Source of the DNA: CAYONP01 sp964405335
GTDB taxonomy: Bacteria; Armatimonadota; UBA10988
DNA: 15,255 nucleotides
Reading direction: 5' to 3'
Assembly: GCA_964405335.1 (NCBI GenBank)
Contig: CAYONP010000122.1
Location: 1-15,255 of the forward strand
Below the pieces are notes generated by a model. That model saw only the letters and a program-made list of their open reading frames with translations. It did not search any database and was not told the origin of the DNA. Position 1 is the stretch's first letter. Every line of letters starts with the position of its first letter. This document shows, in pieces, positions 5,427 through 12,545 of this stretch. Both the position numbers and the translations under genes were made by a program.

Positions 5427-7835
5427 TCAGTCGGCGAGGGACCAGTCCTCGGTGAAGAAGGCCGCGGCGCGCAGGCCGGCGATGCCTTGGGTCAGCATCT
5501 CGGCCGAGGCGACCAGTAGATCGGGGTAGGCCGCGCCCGAGATGAAGTAGGCGTTGGTCCAGGCGAGCTGGCGGCCGGCCGGTCCCGTCGGCGCGATCAC
5601 GGCGACCATGGCCGTCTCGCTGCCCGGCCGCGGGCGGCAGAACCAGGCGGCCAGGTCGTCGCCGGTCAGCTCGCGGTCGCCCAGCCGCACGGCGCCGGGC
5701 ACCACCTGCACCGGGCTGTCGCCCAGCAGCGCGGCCCAGTCGCCGTGGCTCGCCGCGTTGCCGATCAGGATCACCGAGCGGTCGGGCTCGGCCGCCGGGT
5801 CGAACTCGCTGTCGGGCACCAGGTCCACCGCGCCGTTGCCGCGGTACTGCCAGGTCTCGGCGTCGTAGCGCGCCTTGGCCGCCGCCCAGGCCCGCTCTTC
5901 GGGCGTGCCGCCGGTGCCGTAGACGTAGACCATGCGGTGCCGGAAGGCCTCTTTGAACGGACCGTACCGCGCCGGGCCCTTCAGCTCCGGCGCAGGCGTT
6001 TCGATCGCCGACCAGCCCTCCTCGCCGCGGCGCAGCCAGAGCCTCTCACCCGGCCAGGGCAGCTCGAGCTCGCCGCCGTCGAGGGCGATCCGGACCGGCT
6101 CACCGGGCGCCAGCAGGCCCAGCTCGAGCCGCAGCCGGGCCACGTTCTCGGTGCTGCCGACGAACCGCCGCCGCCAGGGCTCGAGCGTGAGGTCGACCCG
6201 CGCCGGGGCGAGCATCGTCTGCTGCGCCTCGATCGCCAGCCAGGCACGCTGCGAGGTGATCTGCGGATTGGCGGTGACCAGCCTGACCCGCCGCACCTCG
6301 CCGGGCGGGGGGATGCGGCGGCGGCTGAACAGGTCGAACATCGACGGCCAGTCGACGCAGGCGGCGCCGGGCTCGTCGGAGTTGTCCCACCAGTGGCCGG
6401 CGCCCGGCTCGCTGTGCTGCTCGAACGGGATCTCGCGCTCGGCCAGCGCCTGGCGCATCCGCTCGGCCTGGGCCGCCGGCACGTTGTCGTCGGCCGCGCC
6501 GTGGAGCACGTAGACACCCAGGCCGTGCAGGTTGTCGAGCAATGCCAGCGTGTCGCTCGGCGTGCCGGCGCGGGCGAGTACCGCGGCCAGCGGATCGGCT
6601 TCGTCGTAGCGCGCCCCGCCGCCGTAGCTGGCAAAGCTGACCCAACCGGCCGACGGCCCCGTGGCAGCGAAGCGATCGGGTGCCGAGACAGCCACCTGCC
6701 AGGCGCCGTGGCCGCCCATCGAGTGGCCGGTCAGATAGACCCGCTCCGGGTCGGTGCCCAGCCGCTCCGCCGCGATGTCGAGCACCTCGAGCGCATCGAG
6801 CCGGCCCCAGTCTTCCCAGTCGAAGCCGAACGGCCGGCGATTCGTCGGCGCGACCAGGTGGCCCCACGTCTTGGGCGCATAAGCGTCGGCCTGGCCGATC
6901 GCCTCGACCGCGGCGCCGTGCAGCGTGAGGAAGAGCGCCGGCCGGCCGTCGCCGTGCTGCGGCTGGACGCCGTAATACTGCACGCTGCCGTCGATCTCGC
7001 TGAGGAAGGTGGCCTTGTAGCTGGCGCCCGGCTCGCGCACGCGCAGCTCCAGCTCGGCCGAGTCGAGTATCTCGCCGGCGGCGCGGAGGGTCAGCCGCCA
7101 GCTCTCCGACCCGGCTTCCGTCGGCGGCGCTGCAGCCAGGCGCACGGGCACTTTGCGCAGGCTCAGCGCCGGCAGGCGTGGCAGCTTGGTCAGCGCGGGC
7201 GGACCGGCCGGCGGCGTCGCCTCGAGCCACAGGTCGTCGCGCGGCGCATCACCGGTGTTGATCACCACGATGCCGGCCATCGCCTCGCCGCCGTCGCCGA
7301 CGCGCCGGTCGGGCAGCGTGGCGTCGCCCAGGTCGAGCATCAACGCCGCGAGGGGTGGCAGCAGCCGCGCGCGGAGCTGCCCACGGCCGATGCGGAAGTA
7401 AAGGTGGTTGGCGCCCTCACGGAGGCTGACTGGGATGCGGAACCAGCCGTAGCCGTATGGGTCGCCGCCGCGCGGCTCGCCGTTGACCACCGCATATCCG
7501 GCCCCCGGCGCCTCAAGCAGCGCCACCCGCGGTGCGGGGAGGTCGACCCGGGCATAGGCATAGGCACCGCCCAGCCCACGGCCCTGCAGCAGTCCCTCGT
7601 CATCGGCCGACATGGCCTGCCAGGCGCGCTCGCGGCCGTCGGGCGAGGCGACGGAGCGCCCCTCGGTCGGCGGGGCGGTGTCGGTCAGCCAGGCGGCCTG
7701 AAGCAGATCAGAGAAGACCGGCGACCGCCCGCCGCCACCGACCTGCTGGAGCACCAGGAACTCGCGCAGGACGAGCGGCTCGTCGAGCGGCGCGGCGGCA
7801 AGCGTGGCGACGAGCAGGCAGAGCGGCAGACCCAT
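5427..7835 (-). CDS. Secreted prolyl-oligopeptidase-like alpha/beta hydrolase
   Basis: An 802-residue protein, probably exported. It has a hydrophobic N-terminus (MGLPLCLLVATLAAAPLDEP), an N-terminal beta-rich region (to about 290), and an alpha/beta hydrolase core with the oxyanion stretch LTLHGAA (304-310). The nucleophile elbow is GHSMGGHG (Ser372), the acid lies in HGAADDNVP (Asp449/450), and the catalytic His is in GAGHWW (His481). A long C-terminal region (about 510-802) includes a conserved-looking block starting FRHRMVYVYGTGGTPEE. It should be a serine hydrolase (peptidase or esterase); the substrate is unknown. The ATG at 7835 has GGAG 5 bases upstream, and this start puts the signal peptide at the very N-terminus; an upstream in-frame ATG at 7889 would add 18 residues. 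It is a single gene, convergent with RIC and flanked by a repeat at its 5' side. Confidence 0.85.
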   Translation of the reverse strand: MGLPLCLLVATLAAAPLDEPLVLREFLVLQQVGGGGRSPVFSDLLQAAWLTDTAPPTEGRSVASPDGRERAWQAMSADDEGLLQGRGLGGAYAYARVDLPAPRVALLEAPGAGYAVVNGEPRGGDPYGYGWFRIPVSLREGANHLYFRIGRGQLRARLLPPLAALMLDLGDATLPDRRVGDGGEAMAGIVVINTGDAPRDDLWLEATPPAGPPALTKLPRLPALSLRKVPVRLAAAPPTEAGSESWRLTLRAAGEILDSAELELRVREPGASYKATFLSEIDGSVQYYGVQPQHGDGRPALFLTLHGAAVEAIGQADAYAPKTWGHLVAPTNRRPFGFDWEDWGRLDALEVLDIAAERLGTDPERVYLTGHSMGGHGAWQVAVSAPDRFAATGPSAGWVSFASYGGGARYDEADPLAAVLARAGTPSDTLALLDNLHGLGVYVLHGAADDNVPAAQAERMRQALAEREIPFEQHSEPGAGHWWDNSDEPGAACVDWPSMFDLFSRRRIPPPGEVRRVRLVTANPQITSQRAWLAIEAQQTMLAPARVDLTLEPWRRRFVGSTENVARLRLELGLLAPGEPVRIALDGGELELPWPGERLWLRRGEEGWSAIETPAPELKGPARYGPFKEAFRHRMVYVYGTGGTPEERAWAAAKARYDAETWQYRGNGAVDLVPDSEFDPAAEPDRSVILIGNAASHGDWAALLGDSPVQVVPGAVRLGDRELTGDDLAAWFCRPRPGSETAMVAVIAPTGPAGRQLAWTNAYFISGAAYPDLLVASAEMLTQGIAGLRAAAFFTEDWSLAD

Positions 7836-7894
7836 GATCACTCCGGCCCAGACCCGCGCGATCGTACCGCCCCGCCAGGAGGCCGGCAAGGCCA

Positions 7895-7977
7895 GGGGTC
7901 AGGTCTCAAACTGATGGAGTCTGTTACGACCTCGAGATTGTTCTGTTACACATCACTCGAAACCGGGACCTGACCCC
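7895..7977. repeat. Palindromic intergenic repeat, GGGGTCAGGTC type (copy 1)
   Basis: An 83-base element whose ends are inverted copies of GGGGTCAGGTC (7895-7905 and 7967-7977). Inside are two TGTTAC words (7922-7927 and 7943-7948). It fills the gap between the hydrolase start and the stop of a small minus-strand gene. A related element follows the sulfatase gene at 10522-10665. The layout resembles REP/MITE-type non-coding repeats; no transposase gene is present in the window. Confidence 0.75.
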
Positions 7978-7980
7978 GGG

Positions 7981-8265
7981 CTAGATGGGCTGCAGGCGGG
8001 TCATGGTGCGCCAGAAGGCGAGCTTGAGATCGTCGGAGTCGAGTTCCTGCCGCTCGGGCGCGACGAAGCCGGTGTCGAGCCAGGTCTGGCCCAGGCGGAC
8101 CTGCAGCCGGAGCGGTGGGATGCCCGCCTGGTAGGGCCCGCAGTCGTCGCGGAAGCGCTGCCGCGCTTCGAGCAGCGAATCGACGGCGGCCGTGCACCAG
8201 CGCGCCCAGTTCGCCGTCCAGACCAGCTCTCGGCCGAACGGATCGGTCCAGCGGCAGCTTATCAC
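7981..8265 (-). CDS. Small unknown protein
   Basis: A 94-residue unrecognised protein, rich in Trp and charged residues (SCRWTDPFGRELVWTANWARW near the start, DDLKLAFWRTMTRLQPI at the end), without signal peptide or membrane segment. The composition looks protein-like, unlike the overlapping frames. There is no ATG: an in-frame stop lies near 8343, and the only usual starts after it are two consecutive GTG codons at 8268 and 8265. GGAG lies 6 bases before the second, which I chose. The frame between the stop and the GTG (GATRPARG...) overlaps a GC-rich inverted repeat and looks non-coding, so the gene may have lost an original 5' end. Its stop is 3 bases from repeat copy 1. It is divergent from the 8425 gene. 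No function is proposed. Confidence 0.55.
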   Translation of the reverse strand: MISCRWTDPFGRELVWTANWARWCTAAVDSLLEARQRFRDDCGPYQAGIPPLRLQVRLGQTWLDTGFVAPERQELDSDDLKLAFWRTMTRLQPI

Positions 8266-8299
8266 CACGCTCTCCCAGCGGTCGCGCCGGTCGATTCGA

Positions 8300-8377
8300 C
8301 ACCCGCGCGCGGGGCGGGTGGCGCCCGGCGTCCCTGCGTTGAGTCAGATTTCGGCAAGATCCGGATGCATCATCCGG
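8300..8377. repeat. GC-rich inverted repeats in a divergent intergenic gap
   Basis: The gap between the small minus-strand gene and the plus-strand 8425 gene holds two hairpins. One has 7-base arms CACCCGC/GCGGGTG (8300-8306, 8314-8320) with a 7-base loop. The other has 7-base arms CCGGATG/CATCCGG (8361-8367, 8371-8377) with a 3-base loop. No convincing -35/-10 pair was found, although the two divergent genes imply promoters here. Confidence 0.5.
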
Positions 8378-8424
8378 CGCAGGAGGTGCCCGGCCCGCCG
8401 GCCAATGGCCCGGCGGAGCGTGAC

Positions 8425-9138
8425 ATGGCCGCCGTCACCGAGCTGCACCGGTCCCTCCGCGTCATGGCCCCGCGTCTGGCCGAGTGGACGCCGCCGGCCG
8501 GGCCGCCCGACCCGCGACGCTGGGCCCAGCGCTATGCGCTGTTCACCATCGTGCCGAACCCGGCCGGCACCCAGATCGCCGTCAACCGGACCGGCACGCT
8601 GACGCTCAGCCACGAGCCGCAGCCGGGCGGCGCGTTGCTGACCGTCGACGAGGAGCTGATCCACGGCGGCCGCTATGCCCTCGGTACCCAGGCGTTGCTC
8701 AACCTCGCCGACGACGAGCTGTGCACGGCGACGAGCTGGAGTCTGACCGCTGAGATGCGCCTGCCCAGCGGCGAGCCGGTGCCGGACACCCGGATCGAGC
8801 GGCAGGGCCATCTCGACGAGCCGCGCTTCCGGGATTCGGCGCGGCCGCTGGTCGCCTCGTGGTCGCTCTTCGCCGCGTTGCAGGCCGGCGGGCCGCGCGG
8901 CGAACCGTGGCGGTTCACGCTCCTCGACGAGCTAGATAAGGTGAAGCCGGGCCAGTGGCTCGCGCCGTGCGGGGAGGCGACCGTCGAGACGGCCGCGGGC
9001 GCGGTGACGCTGCGGGGCTACGATCAGTTCGGCGAGGGCATCCTGCCGACGGCCTGGTGGCTCGACCGGCACGGCCGCCTGGTCGCCTGCATCGGCGCCA
9101 TGCGCGCCTGCCTGCTCGAGCCGGGAGAGGGCGCATGA
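8425..9138 (+). CDS. Unknown protein translationally coupled to a sulfatase
   Basis: A 237-residue protein that I do not recognise. It has no signal peptide or membrane segment and seems rich in beta strands (for example ALFTIVPNPAGTQIAVNRTGTLTLSHEP, read in parts, and WSLTAEMRLPSGEPV). The C-terminal part has WWLDRHGRLVACIGAMRACLLEPG, which looks like the end of a folded domain. The start chosen at 8425 has GGAG 6 bases upstream; an in-frame ATG at 8365 would give 257 residues but lies inside a hairpin and has no clear ribosome site. Its stop overlaps the sulfatase ATG (ATGA), so the two are almost surely made together. It may act on the same pathway as the sulfatase, or be an accessory protein in the cytoplasm. 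That is inference from position only. Confidence 0.75.
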   Translation: MAAVTELHRSLRVMAPRLAEWTPPAGPPDPRRWAQRYALFTIVPNPAGTQIAVNRTGTLTLSHEPQPGGALLTVDEELIHGGRYALGTQALLNLADDELCTATSWSLTAEMRLPSGEPVPDTRIERQGHLDEPRFRDSARPLVASWSLFAALQAGGPRGEPWRFTLLDELDKVKPGQWLAPCGEATVETAAGAVTLRGYDQFGEGILPTAWWLDRHGRLVACIGAMRACLLEPGEGA

Positions 9139-10517
9139 ACGAGCACCACCGCACCGCTCGGCGCGAATTCCTGAAGACCGCCGCCCTCGGCGCGGCGACG
9201 CTGGCGGCCACCGGCTCGCGCGCGCCCGCGGCACCCCGGCGCCGGCCGCCCAACCTGCTCTTCATTCATGTCGATCAGCAGCACTGGCAGGCCATGTCGT
9301 GCATGGGCAACCCGCACGTGAGCACGCCGCAGATGGATCGCCTGGCGGCGCGCGGGGTGAACTTCGTCAACACCTACGCGGCCAATCCGGTCTGCTGCCC
9401 GGCGCGGGCGAGCTGGTACACCGGCCGCAGCCCGTGCGAACATGGGGTGGTCTCGAACGAATGGCCGCTGGCCGAGGAGCTGCCCGACCTGGGTCAGTGG
9501 TTCGGTGCCCGCGGCTACCTGGCCGCCTATGCCGGCAAATGGCACGTGCCCGGCCGCGGCCTGTTCCGCAGCTTCAACGTGCTGACCCCCGGCAGTGGGC
9601 TGGGCGAGGTCACCGACGGCGCCGTCTCGCGCGCCGGCGAGGCGTTCCTGCACGGCTACCGCGGCGACCAGCCGTTCTTCCTCTCGCTCGGCTTTCTGCA
9701 GCCGCACGACTGCTGCTACTGGGTCTTCGAGCACACCCAGCCGTTGGCCGAACTGCCCTACGACGAGCTGGCCGACCGGCTGCCGCCGCTGCCGGCCAAC
9801 CACGGCTATGACGAGCGTGAGCCGGAGACCTTCCAGCGCATGTGGCGCGGCGGGCAGAACCGGCGTACGTTCCGCACGGCCTGGTCGCCGATGCAGTGGC
9901 GGTACTACGAGTGGGCCTACTACCGCATGGTCGAGATGGTCGACGCCGAGCTCGGCCGCGTGCTCGATGCGCTGGACGATTCGGGCCACGCCGAAGACAC
10001 GCTGGTGCTCTTCGGCAGCGACCACGGCGATGGCATCGGCCGGCACCAGATGGTCTCGAAGATGTTCCACTACGACGAGGCGGCGAAGACGACGTTCATC
10101 GCCTCGTGGCCGGGCCACGCGCCGGAGGGCGTCGTCGACGAGCGCCTGATCAGCGGACTCGACGTGCCGGCCACGCTGTGCGACTACGCCGGGATCGAGG
10201 CGCCGCCGCATCAGCGCGGGCGCAGCATCCGCCCACTGCTCGACGGCCGCGCGGTCGAGTGGCGCGAGTTCGTCATCGCCGAGACAGTGCAGACCGGGCG
10301 TATGGTCCGTACGCCCGAGTGGAAGCTGGTGACCTACGAAGGCGACGCGACCAGCCAGTTGTTCGACGTACGCGCCGACGCCGGCGAACTGCACAACCGC
10401 TGGGGCGAGGCGGGCACCGAGTCGGTTGAGCGCGACTTGCGCCGCAGCCTGGCCGACTGGCAGTCACACCTGGAGCCGCTCGACCTGACCGGCCGCAACC
10501 CCCGCCCACCCGCCTGA
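9135..10517 (+). CDS. Tat-exported Cys-type sulfatase
   Basis: A 460-residue family S1 (alkaline-phosphatase superfamily) sulfatase that should hydrolyse a sulfate ester. It has a twin-arginine signal RREFLKTAALGAATLAA at residues 9-25, so it is exported folded. The active-site signature C-x-P-x-R-x4-T-G is present as CCPARASWYTGR; Cys87 would be converted to formylglycine. Metal-site residues are seen in VDQQHW (Asp47, Gln48) and GSDHGD (Asp296, His297), and the usual GKWH motif is at 134-137. Length and order fit choline-sulfatase/heparan-type relatives; the substrate cannot be told. Cys-type sulfatases need a formylglycine-generating enzyme or anSME, and none is encoded here. It overlaps the unknown 8425 gene by 4 bases and is followed by repeat copy 2. 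Confidence 0.92.
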   Translation: MNEHHRTARREFLKTAALGAATLAATGSRAPAAPRRRPPNLLFIHVDQQHWQAMSCMGNPHVSTPQMDRLAARGVNFVNTYAANPVCCPARASWYTGRSPCEHGVVSNEWPLAEELPDLGQWFGARGYLAAYAGKWHVPGRGLFRSFNVLTPGSGLGEVTDGAVSRAGEAFLHGYRGDQPFFLSLGFLQPHDCCYWVFEHTQPLAELPYDELADRLPPLPANHGYDEREPETFQRMWRGGQNRRTFRTAWSPMQWRYYEWAYYRMVEMVDAELGRVLDALDDSGHAEDTLVLFGSDHGDGIGRHQMVSKMFHYDEAAKTTFIASWPGHAPEGVVDERLISGLDVPATLCDYAGIEAPPHQRGRSIRPLLDGRAVEWREFVIAETVQTGRMVRTPEWKLVTYEGDATSQLFDVRADAGELHNRWGEAGTESVERDLRRSLADWQSHLEPLDLTGRNPRPPA

Positions 10518-10521
10518 TCCC

Positions 10522-10665
10522 GGGGTCAGACCCCGTTGCCGTACGGTTGGTTACAAGTTGCCCGCGGAGCCGTTACATACACCGGGGTCAGATCCCTCGA
10601 TCCTGCGGTCGATGGCGAAAGAGCCGCGAGACGGTAACCGACTACGTGATGGCGAGACCTGACCC
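10522..10665. repeat. Palindromic intergenic repeat, GGGGTCAGGTC type (copy 2, composite)
   Basis: A 144-base element starting with the palindrome GGGGTCAGACCCC (10522-10534), holding an internal GGGGTCAGATCCC (10584-10596), and ending with AGACCTGACCCT (10655-10666), the inverted form of the left end. GTTACA occurs at 10550-10555 and 10573-10578, as TGTTAC does twice in copy 1 at 7895-7977. It follows the sulfatase stop by 4 bases. It looks like two nested or tandem units of the same family and is probably non-coding. Confidence 0.72.
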
Positions 10666-10825
10666 TGGTGGTTGCGCTGCTATTCGATAGGGTTTGTGGG
10701 GCGAGGGGAGCCAACCCGTGCGGCACAATGAACTACTCCCTGCGTAGGGCTGTGCGGTAGCAGGTCACTGCCGCGCGTCCATGGCGATCGATCCGGCCGG
10801 CCCCGCGGGGCCGGCCGGGTCGTTT
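10666..10825. other. Non-coding gap with a strong GC palindrome downstream of hpnA
   Basis: Together with repeat copy 2, this makes about 308 bases without a supported gene. The piece near hpnA holds a 26-base perfect palindrome at 10793-10818 (13-base arms CCGGCCGGCCCCG and its complement). It extends to 10790-10821 with one G-T pair. It lies 5-8 bases after the hpnA stop and on its strand would form a very stable hairpin, but no U-run follows, so it is at best an atypical terminator. I see nothing else in 10666-10789. Confidence 0.55.
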
Positions 10826-11806
10826 CTAAGGCGCGTAGCCGTTGGCCCGGAACCACGCCACTGCGCGCGCCAGCGCCTCGTCGACCGGGCTCTGCGGCAA
10901 GCCCAGCTCGGCCCGCGCCTTGGCCGCGTCGAAGTACATGCGGTAGCGTGACATGCGCACCGACTCGAGCGGGATGCCAGGTTCGCCACCGCGCACACGC
11001 GCGGCCAGCTCGCTCCCCGCGCCTGCCAGCCAGGCGACGGCATAGGGCAGGCGCAGCCGCGGCGGGCGGCGGCCGGCGACTTCGGCCAGCAGCCAGAGGC
11101 AATCGCGCAGGCTCAGGTTGCGGCAGCCGAGGATGTACCGCTCGCCGACGCGCCCGCGCTCGGCGGCGAGCAGGTGACCCGCGGCGACATCGCGCACGTC
11201 GACCAGATTGAACCCCGTGTCGACATAGGCGGGCATCCGGCCACGCAGGAAGTCGACGATGATCTTGCCCGTCGGCGTCGGCCGGGCGTCCAACTCGCCC
11301 ACCGGCGTCGAGGGCTGGACGATGACGATCGGCTGCCCGGCCCGCGCGCGCTCGAGCGCGATCTGCTCGGCCAGGTACTTCGAACGCTTGTAGTGCCCGA
11401 TCATGTCGTCCAGCGTGGTCGGCGTGGTCTCGGCCGACGGTGTGTCGTCGTGCGGGTAGCGGATGGTGCCGACGGTGCTGGTGTAGACGATGCGCTCGGC
11501 ATCGCCGGCGGCGGCGAGCAAGTTGCGTGTGCCGTCGACATTGATGCGGTACGGCTCCGTGGCGTCGCGCCACCAGAAGCGGTAGTCGGCGGCGACGTGA
11601 TAGACGATGCGGCAGCCGCGACAGGCGGCGAGCAGCGACTCGGCGTCGCGCAGGTCGCCGACCACGAGCTCGACGCCGAGGGGTTCGAGCCGCGAGGTGT
11701 CGCTCGTGGCGCGGACCAGGCAGCGCACCGCCTCACCCCGCTCGACCAGCAGCCGTGCGACGTGCCATCCGACGAATCCGGTGGCGCCGGTGACGAGGGT
11801 GGTCAT
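10826..11806 (-). CDS. hpnA: Hopanoid-associated sugar epimerase HpnA
   Basis: A 326-residue NAD(P)-dependent short-chain (extended SDR) epimerase/dehydratase of the HpnA type, found in hopanoid gene clusters and thought to act on the sugar part of hopanoid side chains. Seen: the nucleotide-binding GATGFVG (7-13), the HVAADYRFWWRD segment typical of HpnA, the catalytic Tyr139-x3-Lys143 in HYKRSK with Ser110/Thr111 before it, NPSTPIG-like QPSTPVG, and RGRMPAYVDTGFNLVDVRDVAAGH, which matches HpnA relatives closely. The length is normal for the family. The ATG has GGAGG 4 bases upstream (11811-11815). hpnH lies about 2 kb away on the same strand. The precise substrate is not established. Confidence 0.92.
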   Translation of the reverse strand: MTTLVTGATGFVGWHVARLLVERGEAVRCLVRATSDTSRLEPLGVELVVGDLRDAESLLAACRGCRIVYHVAADYRFWWRDATEPYRINVDGTRNLLAAAGDAERIVYTSTVGTIRYPHDDTPSAETTPTTLDDMIGHYKRSKYLAEQIALERARAGQPIVIVQPSTPVGELDARPTPTGKIIVDFLRGRMPAYVDTGFNLVDVRDVAAGHLLAAERGRVGERYILGCRNLSLRDCLWLLAEVAGRRPPRLRLPYAVAWLAGAGSELAARVRGGEPGIPLESVRMSRYRMYFDAAKARAELGLPQSPVDEALARAVAWFRANGYAP

Positions 11807-11841
11807 CCGGCCTCCAAGTCCGACACGGTTGGCTCCCGACG

Positions 11842-11856
11842 GTTCAGGTCCTGAAC
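11842..11856. repeat. Small inverted repeat at the end of the toxin gene
   Basis: GTTCAGG and CCTGAAC arms flank a single base, making a 15-base palindrome that includes the stop codon of the vapC-like gene. It could slow ribosomes or protect the mRNA end between the toxin gene and hpnA. No U-run follows, so it is unlikely to be a terminator. Confidence 0.4.
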
Positions 11857-12260
11857 GGGTCGACGACGCGAACGTCCGAGTACGACTGGCCCGGGTTGAG
11901 GTCTTCCGAGTAGAGGACCCCGCAGCCGGCGCTCGCGGCGGCGGCGAGGATCAGCGCATCGAAGTAGTGAATACGGAAGCGTTGCGCCAGCCGCACCGCG
12001 GCGCCGATGAGCGCGGCCGAGACGGGAACGACCTCGAAGCAGCCGGTGAAGAACTCGAGCTGGGCGTCAATCAGCTCGACCGGCTGGCCGAGTTTTCGGT
12101 AAGCAACCGCACCGTACTCGATCAGACATTGAGTTGAGATGGCGCCGTCGCCGCGTCGGGCGAGGGACGCGATCACGTCCATCGCGCGGTCGCGCTTGGT
12201 GACGTCGGCATCGTCGTTAGCGTAGACCAGGACGTTGGTGTCGATGAACGCGACGGCCAT
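11844..12260 (-). CDS. PIN-domain ribonuclease toxin, VapC-like
   Basis: A 138-residue PIN-domain protein, expected to be a Mg-dependent RNA endonuclease held in check by its antitoxin. The acidic residues of the PIN active site are all present: Asp7 (FIDTNVLVY), Glu48 (QCLIEYGAVA), Asp101 (IHYFDALILAAA) and Asp120 (LYSEDLNPG). The length is normal for VapC. It starts 9 bases after the stop of the antitoxin gene, a usual VapBC layout. The next gene on the strand is hpnA, 37 bases away, so read-through into hpnA is possible. The RNA target cannot be told. Confidence 0.9.
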   Translation of the reverse strand: MAVAFIDTNVLVYANDDADVTKRDRAMDVIASLARRGDGAISTQCLIEYGAVAYRKLGQPVELIDAQLEFFTGCFEVVPVSAALIGAAVRLAQRFRIHYFDALILAAAASAGCGVLYSEDLNPGQSYSDVRVVDPFRT

Positions 12261-12269
12261 GCTGCCGCC

Positions 12270-12500
12270 CTATTCAAGGATCGACCGGTCGTAGATCGCC
12301 TCGCGGTCGAAGCGCCAACCGGGCTCCGACCTGCCGGCATGCTCGCGGGTCCAGTGCACCCACGCCTCGACGCGCTCCAGGCGCTCGCCGATCTCGCGCA
12401 ATGAGGCCTCGACCAGCGCATCGAGCGTGGTGCCGCAACGATCGGCACAAGCCTGAGCGCGTGCCGCCACCTCGTCATCGACGTTGAGCATCAGTTCCAT
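12270..12500 (-). CDS. VapB-like antitoxin
   Basis: A 76-residue antitoxin. The N-terminal half (VDDEVAARAQACADRCGTTLD, read as a strand then two helices) fits a ribbon-helix-helix DNA-binding domain. The C-terminal half ends GWRFDREAIYDRSILE, like the toxin-wrapping tails of VapB proteins. The ATG has GAGGAA upstream at good distance. It lies 9 bases before the PIN toxin gene. It probably represses its own promoter at the palindrome just upstream. The antitoxin role rests on size, position and the tail motif. Confidence 0.82.
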   Translation of the reverse strand: MELMLNVDDEVAARAQACADRCGTTLDALVEASLREIGERLERVEAWVHWTREHAGRSEPGWRFDREAIYDRSILE

Positions 12501-12520
12501 GCTGGTTCCTCGCCGGCAAC

Positions 12521-12543
12521 CGCTCCGGAGCGTCAGTGTACCA
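12521..12543 (-). promoter_or_regulatory. Candidate extended -10 promoter and operator of the VapBC-like pair
   Basis: On the minus strand TGGTACACT (12543-12535) is an extended -10 element (TGn plus TACACT, two mismatches to TATAAT); no good -35 is seen. Directly after it lies the 12-base perfect palindrome CGCTCCGGAGCG (12521-12532), covering the expected transcription start. This is a natural place for an autorepressing antitoxin-toxin complex. The antitoxin ATG is about 28 bases further on. Confidence 0.5.
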
Positions 12544-12545
12544 TC

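Noticed and set aside
5745..7973. A 742-codon plus-strand frame antisense to the hydrolase
   Set aside because: The minus frame has a full catalytic triad and signal peptide; the plus frame has only biased composition.
9024..10394. A 456-codon minus-strand frame antisense to the sulfatase
   Set aside because: The plus frame has the Tat signal and sulfatase signature; the antisense frame shows no domain.
10526..10726. A 66-codon minus-strand frame after the sulfatase
   Set aside because: It runs through the palindromic repeat copy 2 and has no clear ribosome site or protein-like composition.
10790..10821. A standard rho-independent terminator for hpnA
   Set aside because: The hairpin is very strong but no U-run follows on the hpnA strand, so it is recorded only as a palindrome.
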